Assembly (NCBI RefSeq): GCF_012641745.1
Contig: NZ_WEHZ01000013.1
Span: 1 to 64,000 of the forward strand
From: Pseudoalteromonas peptidolytica
GTDB taxonomy: Bacteria; Pseudomonadota; Gammaproteobacteria; Enterobacterales; Alteromonadaceae
DNA length: 64,000 bases
Reading direction: 5' to 3'
This document shows, in pieces, positions 1 to 9,374 of this stretch (the first letter of the stretch is position 1; every line of letters starts with the position of its first letter). A model generated the notes under the pieces. That model worked only from the letters and a program-made list of their open reading frames with translations, had not been told where the DNA came from and searched no databases. Position numbers and translations under genes: made by a program.

Positions 1-21
1 TGGATTGTTAGTATGTAACAT
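1..21 (-). CDS. First codons of an unknown gene running off the left edge
   Basis: On the minus strand an ATG at 19-21 is preceded at a spacing of 8 nt by GGAG (30-33), a good ribosome binding site. Only seven codons (MLHTNNP) lie inside the window, so no function can be given. A 10-bp inverted repeat in the presumed leader (21-30 with 76-85) covers the space between the binding site and the start codon. The call rests on start context only and could be wrong. Confidence 0.4.
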
Positions 22-85
22 GAGAGTTACTCCTTAGTTGTTTTGAACAAAGATTCGACACCTTTATCAAAACGGGTAACTCTCA
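21..85 (-). promoter_or_regulatory. Possible start-codon-sequestering hairpin in the leader of the left-edge gene
   Basis: TGAGAGTTAC at 21-30 is perfectly complementary to GTAACTCTCA at 76-85. Inside it, TTTTGA near 40-46 and TCAAAA near 67-73, and AAAG/CTTT, give further pairing around a small loop. Read as minus-strand RNA, the 3' arm lies between the GGAG and the A of the AUG. This could restrict initiation. It is an inference from base pairing alone; a chance repeat or a terminator remnant are alternatives. Confidence 0.35.
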
Positions 86-171
86 ATTTTTCAAATCGAA
101 ATGTCAGATCTTGTCTGAACTAATTCAATTTAAAATCGATAAAAATTAATCAAACGCGGTTTCTTAGCTGT

Positions 172-681
172 TTAACCGAGCCAATATCGGTTAAACAGCT
201 GAGGAAGTTCAGCTTTAAGTAATTTGGGCTTATTCTTAAACTTTTTGCCCTGCGGGGGAAAGTTCACCACACTATGATAAGGCAGTTCTTCTTGGCTTTT
301 CTCTTCATATAGTAGTCCAGCCACGAGATCTAACTCATCGATAAATGGGTAAGGTAAGTCATCCTTAGTTGCAATAGCAAATTTATTAGCAAGCTCATCA
401 GGCTCTGTTATAAGAATACTTATCGCTTCAGACCCGCGACTAATGATCCAGTTACAAAAATCTAAAAAATCGTATTCGCTATTACAGCCAGCAATTACAT
501 AGGCAACTTTCCAATTATCCCAATGCCACAAAGCCCTGAGTTCTTTTGTATATATACCATCAAACTGCGCAAGTTCCTCGCAGCTAAGCGCTGATAAACG
601 TGTTTTTAAATAGTCACAATCTTGTGTATTATTAGGGGCGGTAACTAGCTCCCAGAAGCGGTCAAGTTCCATGTGTTTCAT
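172..681 (-). CDS. DUF4240 domain protein
   Basis: 169 residues. The N-terminus (MELDRFWELV, then L..LS.EEL..FD, and a W..WD.W..AY.I..G pattern with F..F..W..SRG) matches the DUF4240 family, whose function is not established. The protein is soluble, with no signal peptide or membrane segment. Start at 681, or at the second ATG (672), which begins exactly where the family motif begins; neither has a strong ribosome binding site. It lies 100 bp downstream of ilvH on the same strand, with a weak 6-bp hairpin (CCTGCG/CGCAGG near 717-742) between them, so co-transcription is possible but not shown. Confidence 0.7.
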   Translation of the reverse strand: MKHMELDRFWELVTAPNNTQDCDYLKTRLSALSCEELAQFDGIYTKELRALWHWDNWKVAYVIAGCNSEYDFLDFCNWIISRGSEAISILITEPDELANKFAIATKDDLPYPFIDELDLVAGLLYEEKSQEELPYHSVVNFPPQGKKFKNKPKLLKAELPQLFNRYWLG

Positions 682-783
682 CTAAAGCATACAAAGCGGC
701 GATTATAGCCAGTAACCTGCGCTGAGTAAACGAACGCAGGCGTCGAGTTTTCATATACACCAGCCTACGTCACTTGAATATGG

Positions 784-1281
784 CTAGCCTTTCAGTGCCT
801 TATCACCGCGACCAATACCAACGGCACCTGAACGTACCAATTCGATAATATCGCTTTCGTGGCGCAGTAAATCTAGGAAGGATTCAAGACGCTCAGCAGA
901 GCTTACCATCTGCAATAAGTAACTCTGCTTGCCCATGTCTATAATACTGGCTTGAAAAACCTCAGCAACGCGGTTGATAGCAGCCCGAGTTACCTCGTCT
1001 CTGGCGTATACTTTTACTAATAATAACTCTCTTTCGATATGCTGCATATCCGTTAGGTCAATCACCTTGAGCACATCCACCAGTTTATTAACTTGTTTTG
1101 TAATTTGCTCAACAATACGGTCATCACCTTGAGTAGTGATAGTAATACGTGACAACGTTTTATCTGCGGTGGTGCCTACAGTCAAGCTATCTATGTTGTA
1201 TGCACGCTGAGAAAACAATCCCACAATACGAGAAAGCGCGCCAGGCTCGTTCTCTAATAAAATCGATAGTATTCTTCTCAT
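784..1281 (-). CDS. ilvH: Acetolactate synthase small (regulatory) subunit
   Basis: Regulatory subunit of acetohydroxyacid synthase III, which condenses pyruvate with pyruvate or 2-oxobutyrate in valine, leucine and isoleucine synthesis. The start [19 protein letters not shown] is the classic N-terminal ACT domain that binds valine; a C-terminal small-subunit domain follows (about residues 80-165). I chose the ATG at 1279-1281 because the family begins there and because it overlaps the ilvI stop (TAATG), implying translational coupling; a longer frame to 1308 only adds residues encoded inside ilvI. Length 165 is normal for IlvH. Confidence 0.95.
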   Translation of the reverse strand: MRRILSILLENEPGALSRIVGLFSQRAYNIDSLTVGTTADKTLSRITITTQGDDRIVEQITKQVNKLVDVLKVIDLTDMQHIERELLLVKVYARDEVTRAAINRVAEVFQASIIDMGKQSYLLQMVSSAERLESFLDLLRHESDIIELVRSGAVGIGRGDKALKG

Positions 1282-3002
1282 TATGCTTTTACTCCTTTTT
1301 TTAACCACATCTCGTCTATTGCACCTTGCTTGATTTGCATCGGATATACATGCTCAGACTCATCGACCAAAATATCTAAAAATACGAGCCTATCTTTAAT
1401 TGACATAGCTTTTTCTAGCGCAGAATCAAGCTGCTCAGGTGTGTCTACTCTAATGCCAATATGCCCATAACTCTCGGCGAGCGCGACAAAATCTGGAAGC
1501 GATTCCATATACGAGCTCGCATGACGCCCTTCATACATCATGTCTTGCCACTGACGCACCATGCCAAGCGATCGATTGTTGAGCGAAATGACTTTAACTG
1601 CCAGACCATACTGCAAGCAGGTAGATAGCTCTTGAATATTCATTTGGATGGAACCGTCTCCGGTCACGCACAACACTTCACTGTTCGGAAATGCCATTTT
1701 AACGCCCATTGCAGCAGGTAGTCCGAACCCCATTGTGCCCAAGCCCCCTGAGTTAATCCATTGCCGTGGTGCTTTAAAAGGATAGTACTGAGCTGCAAAC
1801 ATTTGGTGCTGACCTACATCAGAGCAAACATAAGCCTCTCCGTGCGTTAATTGATAAAGTTTTTCGATAACGGTTTGCGGTTTTATTTTGTCTACACCAG
1901 GAGTGAAAGCCAAACAATTTTGCGAGCGCCAGTTGGTGATACATTGCCACCAGTCTTCTTGAGCAGCTCTATCTATTCGTTTTTCGCATTTTTCAATCCC
2001 CCTTAAAAGTTGATCCATAACTGTGTCCAAGCAGCCTACAACCGGTATATGTGCCACAATAGTCTTGGAAATAGACGTTGGATCAACATCAACATGGACA
2101 ATCTTTGCATTGGGGCAGAATTTTTTGACGTTATTGGTCACTCTATCGTCAAATCGCGCACCAAGTGCCAAAATAACGTCTGCGTTCGCCATCGCTTTAT
2201 TTGCTTCTAAACTACCGTGCATACCCAACATACCAATAAAATTTGGGTGTTCGCCGCTTATCCCGCCAAGACCCATTAAAGTATTTGTGATTGGTGCATT
2301 GAGTTTTTCAACCAGCTCGGTCAGTTTTTCAGAAGTATTAGAAAGTATAATACCGCCACCAGAATATATAACTAGGCGTTTTGCTTCTATGATTGCTTCT
2401 ACGGCTTTTCGGATCTGTTTGGAATGCCCCTTTACACTCGGATTATATGTGCGCATATCAATATCTTGAGGCATAACAAAATCAAAACTCAAAGCAGGAT
2501 TCAAAATGTCCTTTGGAAGCTCAACAACTACTGGCCCGGGTCTTCCTGAACTTGCTAAATAGAATGCTTTTGCCAACACTTCTGGAATATCAATGGCATT
2601 CCGACAGTTGAAACTATGTTTAACGATAGGGCGTGAACAACCAACAATGTCTGTTTCCTGAAAGGCATCGTCGCCAATGAGATTTGATGGAACTTGCCCT
2701 GACAATACCACCATTGGGATTGAGTCCATATAAGCTGTGGCAATACCGGTAATGCAGTTTGTTGCCCCAGGACCACTAGTGGCTAACACTACGCCAACTT
2801 CACCTGTGGCTCTTGCATAGCCATCTGCCATATGTGTAGCAGCCTGCTCATGTCTCACTAGTATATGTTCAATTTCAGATTGCTGAAAAAGTGCATCGTA
2901 AAGATCCAATACTGAACCGCCAGGGTAACCAAATATGTATTTAACCTTTAATGCGCTCAACGCTTTAACTACCAACTCTGAGCCGTTATATTGCTCTGCC
3001 AT
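1281..3002 (-). CDS. ilvI: Acetolactate synthase large (catalytic) subunit
   Basis: 573 residues, the usual size. Thiamine-diphosphate enzyme: N-terminal TPP-PYR domain ([14 protein letters not shown], then the catalytic glutamate in [17 protein letters not shown]), central FAD/DHAP-type domain, C-terminal TPP-PP domain with the GDGS...NN metal-binding motif (about residues 446-474). Acts in the cytoplasm with IlvH in branched-chain amino-acid synthesis. GAGG upstream supports the ATG at 3002. It is the first enzyme gene of an ilvL-ilvI-ilvH transcription unit, and expression is probably controlled by the attenuator just upstream. I use ilvI rather than ilvB/ilvG because of the pairing with an IlvH-type small subunit. 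Confidence 0.95.
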   Translation of the reverse strand: MAEQYNGSELVVKALSALKVKYIFGYPGGSVLDLYDALFQQSEIEHILVRHEQAATHMADGYARATGEVGVVLATSGPGATNCITGIATAYMDSIPMVVLSGQVPSNLIGDDAFQETDIVGCSRPIVKHSFNCRNAIDIPEVLAKAFYLASSGRPGPVVVELPKDILNPALSFDFVMPQDIDMRTYNPSVKGHSKQIRKAVEAIIEAKRLVIYSGGGIILSNTSEKLTELVEKLNAPITNTLMGLGGISGEHPNFIGMLGMHGSLEANKAMANADVILALGARFDDRVTNNVKKFCPNAKIVHVDVDPTSISKTIVAHIPVVGCLDTVMDQLLRGIEKCEKRIDRAAQEDWWQCITNWRSQNCLAFTPGVDKIKPQTVIEKLYQLTHGEAYVCSDVGQHQMFAAQYYPFKAPRQWINSGGLGTMGFGLPAAMGVKMAFPNSEVLCVTGDGSIQMNIQELSTCLQYGLAVKVISLNNRSLGMVRQWQDMMYEGRHASSYMESLPDFVALAESYGHIGIRVDTPEQLDSALEKAMSIKDRLVFLDILVDESEHVYPMQIKQGAIDEMWLKKGVKA

Positions 3003-3055
3003 TACCTCATTCCTCGTCGATTGTGCTACCTGATACTAATTCTTTTAAACAAAAA

Positions 3056-3078
3056 AAGCCCCGCTGATTGCGGGGCTT
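3056..3078 (-). terminator. ilv attenuator terminator
   Basis: AAGCCCCGC (3056-3064) pairs with GCGGGGCTT (3070-3078) around a 5-nt loop and is followed on the minus strand by a run of seven T, a textbook intrinsic terminator 54 bp before ilvI. An upstream segment (3102-3109, GCGGGG on the minus strand) can pair instead with the terminator's 5' CCCCGC arm, giving an antiterminator. It lies directly after the ilvL leader peptide, so ribosome stalling there can decide between the two structures. Confidence 0.9.
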
Positions 3079-3114
3079 GTATATTTCTTTCAACTAATAG
3101 CTCCCCGCTGAACT

Positions 3115-3168
3115 CTAAGAAGAGACCAGTACCACCACGAGAACGATTACTTGAAAAAAGTGTGTCAT
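3115..3168 (-). CDS. ilvL: ilv leader peptide
   Basis: Short minus-strand frame ATG...TAG encoding MTHFFQVIVLVVVLVSS (17 residues). Nine consecutive residues are Val, Ile or Leu, the three products of the pathway, which is diagnostic of a ribosome-mediated attenuation leader. It sits between a good sigma-70-like promoter (3215-3243) and a terminator (3056-3078), upstream of ilvI. Known ilvGMEDA and ilvBN leaders work this way. E. coli ilvIH is usually described as Lrp-regulated without such a leader, so the arrangement here is notable. Confidence 0.9.
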   Translation of the reverse strand: MTHFFQVIVLVVVLVSS

Positions 3169-3214
3169 TGAATAAGCCTTAATTAATAAATTAACTTCAG
3201 CCTACACATGATTA

Positions 3215-3243
3215 GATATAAATTCTACCTTTCTACCTTTCAA
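3215..3243 (-). promoter_or_regulatory. Predicted sigma-70 promoter of ilvL-ilvIH
   Basis: On the minus strand, TTGAAA (3238-3243) and TATATC (3215-3220) are separated by exactly 17 bp. Transcription would start near 3207, giving a leader of about 200 nt before ilvI that contains the leader peptide and attenuator. The surrounding 3183-3370 stretch is AT-rich and also serves the divergent protease gene. Confidence 0.6.
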
Positions 3244-3370
3244 TTGTTGAAATATTACATTTCAATTTAAAATTTATCTTCATTTGAATTTTTTATTTAT
3301 ATGGCTCTTTCTCTGAACAAATTCGTACAACTGCTAAACTTAACACTCTAACTCGCTTTGGAGTATTGGA

Positions 3371-6352
3371 ATGAATATTTTCAATTTAGGCATGCTGTGC
3401 GCAATGCTACTGGTATCCACAGCCGCACCTGCGCAAGTTTTGTATCGAGATCAAGTGATTTACTGGCAGGAAAAGAAACTTGGACGAGCACTTAGTGACT
3501 ATGAGCGTGGCGTGGTTTTATCCGAGTACATCAAAGGCAAGCCTATCACTCAAGATATAAAGACTCCCTATGCTATAAAAAGTGCATTGGGAGGCATAAG
3601 CAAACTTAGCAAGCAATATAATACACCTGCGACGACACAGGTGCTCAATGAAGCTAAAGTGCTCGCTATTTTGGTTGACTTCCCTGACTTACCTTATAAT
3701 CAAAACCGACTAAATCCGAACGACACAGACATGTACTACGCAAGTTACCCCGTGTCGCACTACCAAGGGCTTTTATATTCAAATAATGGCTACTCAGGCC
3801 CCAATGGTGAAGCTCTGCAATCTGCAACACAATACTATCAAGCGGTATCAGGAGGTAGCTTTAAGATAGTGGGTAATGCTTTTGGTTGGGTCAGCGCAGA
3901 TCAGAATGCCGCCTATTATGGTAGGCAAGAGGGCAATACTCGCGATTTAAGACCCGAAGAACTTGTCTTTGAAGCTGTAACAAAAGCAGTATCTGAATTT
4001 AATATTGATTTATCTGAATACGACAAAACCGATCTCAATGATATTGATGGTGACGGCAACAGACTGGAACCTGACGGGGTAGTAGACCATGTGATGTTAT
4101 TCCACTCAAGCATTGGTCAAGAAGCGGGCGGAGGGGTACTAGATGGTGATGCAATTTGGTCTCACCGCTTTTTCGTCTTCGATGAAAACAATCAACCTAA
4201 ATCAATCCCTAACACAAGCTATAAGATTTATAACTACACAATCAATCCAATAGACGCAGCCATCGGTGTAGTTGTTCATGAGTTTGGTCATGATTTAGGA
4301 TTACCAGACGAGTATGACTTAAACTCCAACGACATCGGCGAGCCTGTCGCACTATGGTCGGTCATGTCTTCAGGTAGCTACTTAGGGCAATTAAGTGGTT
4401 CACAGCCAACCCAGTTTTCCCCCAAAAGTTTGGAGTTTTTACAACAAAATTACGCAGGTAATTGGATTGCGCAATCAGAATATACACTTGATGATATAAA
4501 TACTGAGCAAACAATCTCACTGACGGATATTGGTGTAAATGAAAGCACCACAAACCAAATTAAGATCACTTTACCTGCTGAGTTAGAGCCATTTATTGCA
4601 CCACTTGATGGCAATTATCACTACTATTCAGGTCAAGGTGATAAGTTGAATAATAGTGCCAGCTTCGCCCTTACATTACCAAATGCGGCTGACATTTCGT
4701 TAACCATGTTGGCAGACTATAGCATTGAACTAAATTATGATGTTTTCCAAGTTACTATAAACGGACAACCAATCTCAGGTAACACGACCAAAGCAACACA
4801 TCCAAATTATGCAGGGATCACTAATTACATGGATGGTGAATCATCTGCATTTGGGTCAAATCCCATCACCTTATCTTTCGATCTCTCGTCATATAAAGGC
4901 CAAACCGTCACTATTGGGTTATTATACCGGACTGACGCATTTGAAACCCTCAAAGGTGTATTGATAGACAACATCCAAATTATCGCGGACGGTGCACAGG
5001 TATACCTTAACACAGCAGAGTCAACAAACGAGCTGCAATACAGTGGCTTTCGAAAAATATCGAGATATAGAGCAACACAAAGTAACGCATACTACGCTCA
5101 CCTGCGCTCATTTAGGGGAATTGATTCGGGACTTTCGTTGACCGGTTACAACTCTGGGGTATTGTTATGGTATAGCAATAATAACGAAAGCAACAACTCC
5201 ACATCATTACATCCAGGCTCTGGTGATATGTTAGTGGTTGATCAGGATCAAAACCCAATATACAAAAGCGACGGTGCTTCACTTGCCACCAGTGTCATAC
5301 AAGTTAAAGATGCAACGCTTAGGTTAGATGAACAAAAGCCTGGGCTTGGCGATCAAAATCTCGCAGCTATCAGCATATTTAATGATACTCAAGATTACTC
5401 GTTTACCCAACAGAAAGAGTCTGGTGTTGTTTTACCAGCATTTGGAGTTCAAGTACTGCTAAAATCGATATCAGAGGACGCCAGTAGCGCAGAAGTAAGT
5501 CTGGTTTATACTAACGACCCTCAAATTGCGCAAGCACAATCACAAAACACCGTAACTTTTAGTGTAAAAGGGCTTGCGCTAAATGAGTCAGACACTTTTA
5601 GTTGGAACTTTGGCGATGGCCAAACAAGTAATGCGCTCTCGCCAACCCATAGCTATCAAAATACCGGGAGCTACTCTGTTTTATTCACAAGAACAAAGAT
5701 TGACGGTTCAAGCTCTTCATTAAATACAATCGCTAACGTTGGTAATGTCGTCGTATTACCACTTAGTATCAACCAAATTGCCGCTACAGCTAATGGAGAG
5801 AGGATCCTCTTTAATGCTGACATCAATGGCGGAAAGCCTCCTTATCAACTTCAATGGAATTTTGGAGATAATCAAACCGCAGCTGTAAATCCGATTGAAC
5901 ACAGCTTTGAGTTCAGTGGCAACTACACTGTCACACTCAATGTAACAGATGCCGATGGAGCCACTGTTAGTAGTACAAAAAGTGTAGATGTTATTGTGCC
6001 TTTACAAGTAGATGCAACAGCAACAATCTCTAATTTACAAGCTAACTTTAACGCTAGCGCTAGTGGGGGGGACGGCAACTACCAAGCACAGTGGCAATTT
6101 GGTGATGGTATGCAAGGCGTGGGGTTATCAACAACGCATAGTTATGACCAAGCAGGGACATATAGTGTGTTGTTAACGTTATCGGATGGTTTAGGCCAAA
6201 GCGTCAATGCAAACGTTGACGTCGTAGTCACAGCACCAATAACACAACCTGACACGATAGACAACACTAATGAAAGTTCATCTGGTGGTGCTATGGGATG
6301 GTTGCTCTTGCTAATTGCAATAGTAATGGGACTAAAAAGAAAGCAAAGTTAA
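3371..6352 (+). CDS. Secreted M6-family metalloprotease with PKD repeats and a GlyGly-CTERM tail
   Basis: 993 residues. A signal peptide (about 1-21, ending APAQ) leads into a propeptide and an M6 (immune inhibitor A-like) peptidase domain with the zinc motif HEFGH near residue 303 followed by LGLPDEYD; VMSSGSY downstream fits the Met-turn region. Three PKD domains follow, marked by WNFGDGQ, WNFGDNQ and WQFGDGM near residues 743, 827 and 906. The C-terminus is SSGGAMGWLLLLIAIVMG then basic residues: a Gly-rich stretch, one membrane helix and a positive tail, the GlyGly-CTERM signal processed by rhombosortase. The product is thus probably exported by type II secretion and surface-anchored or released. 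GGAG precedes the ATG. Likely role: digestion of external protein. Confidence 0.88.
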   Translation: MNIFNLGMLCAMLLVSTAAPAQVLYRDQVIYWQEKKLGRALSDYERGVVLSEYIKGKPITQDIKTPYAIKSALGGISKLSKQYNTPATTQVLNEAKVLAILVDFPDLPYNQNRLNPNDTDMYYASYPVSHYQGLLYSNNGYSGPNGEALQSATQYYQAVSGGSFKIVGNAFGWVSADQNAAYYGRQEGNTRDLRPEELVFEAVTKAVSEFNIDLSEYDKTDLNDIDGDGNRLEPDGVVDHVMLFHSSIGQEAGGGVLDGDAIWSHRFFVFDENNQPKSIPNTSYKIYNYTINPIDAAIGVVVHEFGHDLGLPDEYDLNSNDIGEPVALWSVMSSGSYLGQLSGSQPTQFSPKSLEFLQQNYAGNWIAQSEYTLDDINTEQTISLTDIGVNESTTNQIKITLPAELEPFIAPLDGNYHYYSGQGDKLNNSASFALTLPNAADISLTMLADYSIELNYDVFQVTINGQPISGNTTKATHPNYAGITNYMDGESSAFGSNPITLSFDLSSYKGQTVTIGLLYRTDAFETLKGVLIDNIQIIADGAQVYLNTAESTNELQYSGFRKISRYRATQSNAYYAHLRSFRGIDSGLSLTGYNSGVLLWYSNNNESNNSTSLHPGSGDMLVVDQDQNPIYKSDGASLATSVIQVKDATLRLDEQKPGLGDQNLAAISIFNDTQDYSFTQQKESGVVLPAFGVQVLLKSISEDASSAEVSLVYTNDPQIAQAQSQNTVTFSVKGLALNESDTFSWNFGDGQTSNALSPTHSYQNTGSYSVLFTRTKIDGSSSSLNTIANVGNVVVLPLSINQIAATANGERILFNADINGGKPPYQLQWNFGDNQTAAVNPIEHSFEFSGNYTVTLNVTDADGATVSSTKSVDVIVPLQVDATATISNLQANFNASASGGDGNYQAQWQFGDGMQGVGLSTTHSYDQAGTYSVLLTLSDGLGQSVNANVDVVVTAPITQPDTIDNTNESSSGGAMGWLLLLIAIVMGLKRKQS

Positions 6353-6377
6353 GGTAGCATTATAGCTAACATAGATT

Positions 6378-6406
6378 ATTGATAGGGAGATATTCTCCCT
6401 ATCAAT
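6378..6406. terminator. Strong hairpin between convergent genes
   Basis: ATTGATAGGGAGA (6378-6390) and TCTCCCTATCAAT (6394-6406) form a perfect 13-bp stem with a 3-nt loop between the protease gene and the oppositely oriented dehydrogenase gene. There is no clear T run on either side, so its efficiency as a terminator is uncertain. Confidence 0.5.
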
Positions 6407-6473
6407 GGCAGCGCTTAAATAATCCGAAGTCAGCTCTAGATTTTTAAACTTCGTCTATATAAGCTAATTTATA

Positions 6474-7481
6474 CTACAGGCGCTCAATAACAGCTTGAGT
6501 AAAGTCAGTTGTACCGTGGCTACCGCCTAAGTCACGAGTAGTACGATCGCCGCTCTTAATCACATCAGCAACTGCACTGCGGATTCTTTCCGCTTTTTCT
6601 GCTTCACCAAGATATTCAAGCATTTGAATTGACGCCAAAATAACTGAAGTTGGGTTAGCTAAGTTTTTACCTGCGATATCTGGTGCGCTACCATGTACTG
6701 CTTCAAAAATAGCGGCATCGCTACCAATATTCGCACCAGGAGCCATACCAAGGCCACCAACAAGACCCGCACAAAGGTCAGATAAAATGTCACCAAATAG
6801 GTTTGTCGTCACAATTACATCAAACTCTTCTGGTGTCATCACCAACTTCATACATGTTGCGTCAACAATCATTTCTGCTGACTCAATTTCAGGGTAACGC
6901 TCACCAACTTCACGAGCCACTTTAAGGAAAAGGCCTGATGTAGACTTTAGGATATTCGCTTTGTGAACTGCAGTGACTTTTTTACGACCTTCACGCTTTG
7001 CTAGCTCGTAAGCAAAAGTCACTATCTTTTCAGCGCCTTCACGCGTGATTTTAGACATTGCTTCTGCTTCGCTACCATCTTCTGATACTACTTGGCCAAG
7101 ACCAGAGTACATACCTTGTGTATTTTCACGAACAGTAATGATGTCAATATCATCGTAACGCGCTTTAGTCCCTTCAAAAGACTTAACTGGGCGAACGTTT
7201 GCGTAAAGACCAAACTGCTTACGTAATGTTACGTTGATAGAAGTAAAACCTTCGCCAACAGGTGTTGTAAGTGGACCCTTTAGCGTAATTTTATTACGCT
7301 CGATTGCCTCTAACGTTGCAGCAGGAAGTAATTCACCTGTTTTTTCTAAAGCAGCCAAACCTGCGTCTACGTATTCGTATTCATAGTCGCAACCTACGGC
7401 TTTTAAGATCTCGATAGCTGAATCGATGATGCTAGGGCCAATGCCGTCGCCACGGATAACTGTGATGGTTTGCTGTGCCAT
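6474..7481 (-). CDS. NAD-type isocitrate dehydrogenase (isopropylmalate dehydrogenase superfamily)
   Basis: 335 residues. Beta-decarboxylating dehydrogenase: N-terminal GDGIGP, substrate-binding SINVTLRKQFGLYANVRP, VRENTQGMYSG, and the metal/nucleotide region with DATCMKLV, LFGDILSDL and EAVHGSAPDIAGKNLANP. Serine and asparagine in SINVTLRK fit isocitrate better than isopropylmalate. The HGSAPDIAGK region followed by hydrophobic residues fits NAD specificity, as in mitochondrial-type enzymes. Expected reaction: isocitrate to 2-oxoglutarate with NAD+. A homoisocitrate or related activity cannot be excluded by eye. It appears monocistronic, with about 195 bp of AT-rich DNA upstream. Confidence 0.8.
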   Translation of the reverse strand: MAQQTITVIRGDGIGPSIIDSAIEILKAVGCDYEYEYVDAGLAALEKTGELLPAATLEAIERNKITLKGPLTTPVGEGFTSINVTLRKQFGLYANVRPVKSFEGTKARYDDIDIITVRENTQGMYSGLGQVVSEDGSEAEAMSKITREGAEKIVTFAYELAKREGRKKVTAVHKANILKSTSGLFLKVAREVGERYPEIESAEMIVDATCMKLVMTPEEFDVIVTTNLFGDILSDLCAGLVGGLGMAPGANIGSDAAIFEAVHGSAPDIAGKNLANPTSVILASIQMLEYLGEAEKAERIRSAVADVIKSGDRTTRDLGGSHGTTDFTQAVIERL

Positions 7482-7677
7482 GTTTTTTCCTTTATCAAAA
7501 GTTGTGATACACCTGAAAAGAATTACAGACTAAGTCTAGTAGAAATTAACAACGGTGTACGTTCGCTTGTTTAAGCCGCGTTTTATAGCAATTAATTAGG
7601 TCTTATTCCAGTATGGAATGTAAAAACCACATACATAAGATTTATGCTTGTTATTGATATTATTTATAGAATAAATA

Positions 7678-9369
7678 TCACTCAATAGCTGAGTAAAAAC
7701 CAACCTCAAGTAGTGCTGCATTAAAATTCTGTGCATTTGCAAAGTGGCTATCGGACAGTATTTGATCAATCAATTGTTTTTGCCACGCCGTAGGAACAAA
7801 ATTAGGAGAGATAACACTTAACACTGCTAGTTTGATAAAAGTAAAAAGCTTGCATTGCGTATTTGCTTGGGATTTCTTGAGTGTTTCACTGTCTAGCATC
7901 GCCTTATGTAGGATGCTTTTATCAAAATAATAATGATTAAATTCAACAAATTTGTCTTGTGCCAACGCTCTAACGCCAAATAAATTGGCCACTGATATCT
8001 GCGCTTCTGAGAAATCCCGGGTATGTAATGCAGTGGTATGTTGGATCTCTACGCCTTGCTTCAGCACCAAAAATGCAATGACTGCGGCAAAAGGAGAGAG
8101 TAAACGCTCAAATTCTTCACCATAACTATCACCTACGTACAAAGCGATAACTTGACTTATCACTCCATACTTATGAAGTACATCATCGGTGAAAGGCGTT
8201 TTGTGACGGGCAATGATTTGTTCTAACAATACTCGCTGTGCTAATAAACCGGCAGCATCTAGACCCACCATCGCCAGTGAATGTCGTACCGAAGCGGCTT
8301 TTAGATTTTCTCGATTATACTGTTTTGCCGCAACTTGTAACGCTAGAGAAACTGACTCGAATTCACATACCAGCTTTTCTAATGACCGAATGCTTTGAAA
8401 TTGACTAAAAGAAAGAGCCTTTACCGCCTCTAGCAAATGCGTGTTATCAACACCAAAAGAGGTGGGCTCTGGTGCTTGTGCTCTGTCCCAAATATTGTAT
8501 AGCAGTTTAGCATCTGAGCTAAACGTAACCCCACAGCGAAAATCAAACGCTCGGCTGGCTTTGGCAAGCTTTTTAGCTTGTCCATTATCAATAATAGCGA
8601 TGACTTTCTCTTTGTTACATTGAACGACTAAAAGTCCTAGCTCTTTGTTTATGTCACATAATAATCCTGCTGGATGTTTTACCATTGCGTCGGACATTGC
8701 GGATAGTACTTTAAGTGCGTAGTGATAGGAAAGCCGAGAATAAAGTAGCTTTATCGCCTTATCGAGTGGAAAGGCTGGCTGTTGCTTTGTTGGCGTGATT
8801 AAACTAGCTAGTCGATGCGCTAATGCCACTATCAAAGAAGCATGATCATTAAAACGCTGTGGCGCTTTTGAGATGAGCTTGCTGTCATAGCTTGAAAGTC
8901 GCGATAAGACACGAAGACACTGTAGGTCTGGTGTTTTCCCATCACTGAGGATCTGGACTGCCACTTGGTGCCTAACTTTCCAGAGCTTATCTTGCTGAGG
9001 ATTCAATGGTTTCCCACAAGCTAATTGATCACTTTCTCGCGCCACACATAAATAATCGGCAAAACTGGCAAGTAATAGTTCCTCAGTGATTGCTCTTGAA
9101 TAGCGCAAACTGTGACAAGCCATACAAATTAGCACATTTTGATTAATTACAAGGTTAGTGTTGTAGCCTAAGTTTTGAGAATATAATCCAAGCTGAGCGT
9201 GCATGCTACTAGGTGAATGTTCATAGCAGTCCATATATAGTTGTGCCAGCTTTACCAGAGTAGGGTATATCGACGACCAACGCTCCTTTTGGTAGTAAAG
9301 CCGTAATACTTTATGCGTTCCTTGTGTCAAAGCAAATAGCGTTTTACTTGTTACGATCCTAGATTCCAT
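7678..9369 (-). CDS. Large uncharacterised protein, probably a degenerate HD-GYP domain protein
   Basis: 563 residues, no signal peptide or membrane helix. I do not recognise it with certainty. The middle part reads like the end of an HD-GYP domain: RFNDHASLIVALAHRLASL resembles the region around IVALADRY.AL, and KHPAGLL.DINKELGLLVVQ (near residues 233-252) resembles the P.G..V.L..GE.GVVV strand typical of HD-GYP proteins. The expected metal-binding HD and HHE..DG.GYP residues are missing, so it would be catalytically dead, perhaps a c-di-GMP-linked scaffold. It begins 5 bp after the DUF3192 gene, so the two form an operon. The C-terminal third has no recognisable motif. Confidence 0.5.
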   Translation of the reverse strand: MESRIVTSKTLFALTQGTHKVLRLYYQKERWSSIYPTLVKLAQLYMDCYEHSPSSMHAQLGLYSQNLGYNTNLVINQNVLICMACHSLRYSRAITEELLLASFADYLCVARESDQLACGKPLNPQQDKLWKVRHQVAVQILSDGKTPDLQCLRVLSRLSSYDSKLISKAPQRFNDHASLIVALAHRLASLITPTKQQPAFPLDKAIKLLYSRLSYHYALKVLSAMSDAMVKHPAGLLCDINKELGLLVVQCNKEKVIAIIDNGQAKKLAKASRAFDFRCGVTFSSDAKLLYNIWDRAQAPEPTSFGVDNTHLLEAVKALSFSQFQSIRSLEKLVCEFESVSLALQVAAKQYNRENLKAASVRHSLAMVGLDAAGLLAQRVLLEQIIARHKTPFTDDVLHKYGVISQVIALYVGDSYGEEFERLLSPFAAVIAFLVLKQGVEIQHTTALHTRDFSEAQISVANLFGVRALAQDKFVEFNHYYFDKSILHKAMLDSETLKKSQANTQCKLFTFIKLAVLSVISPNFVPTAWQKQLIDQILSDSHFANAQNFNAALLEVGFYSAIE

Positions 9370-9374
9370 TAACT

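Noticed and set aside
2010..2469. Two plus-strand open frames inside ilvI
   Set aside because: They lie entirely antisense to a well-supported enzyme gene and have no ribosome binding site or recognisable motif.
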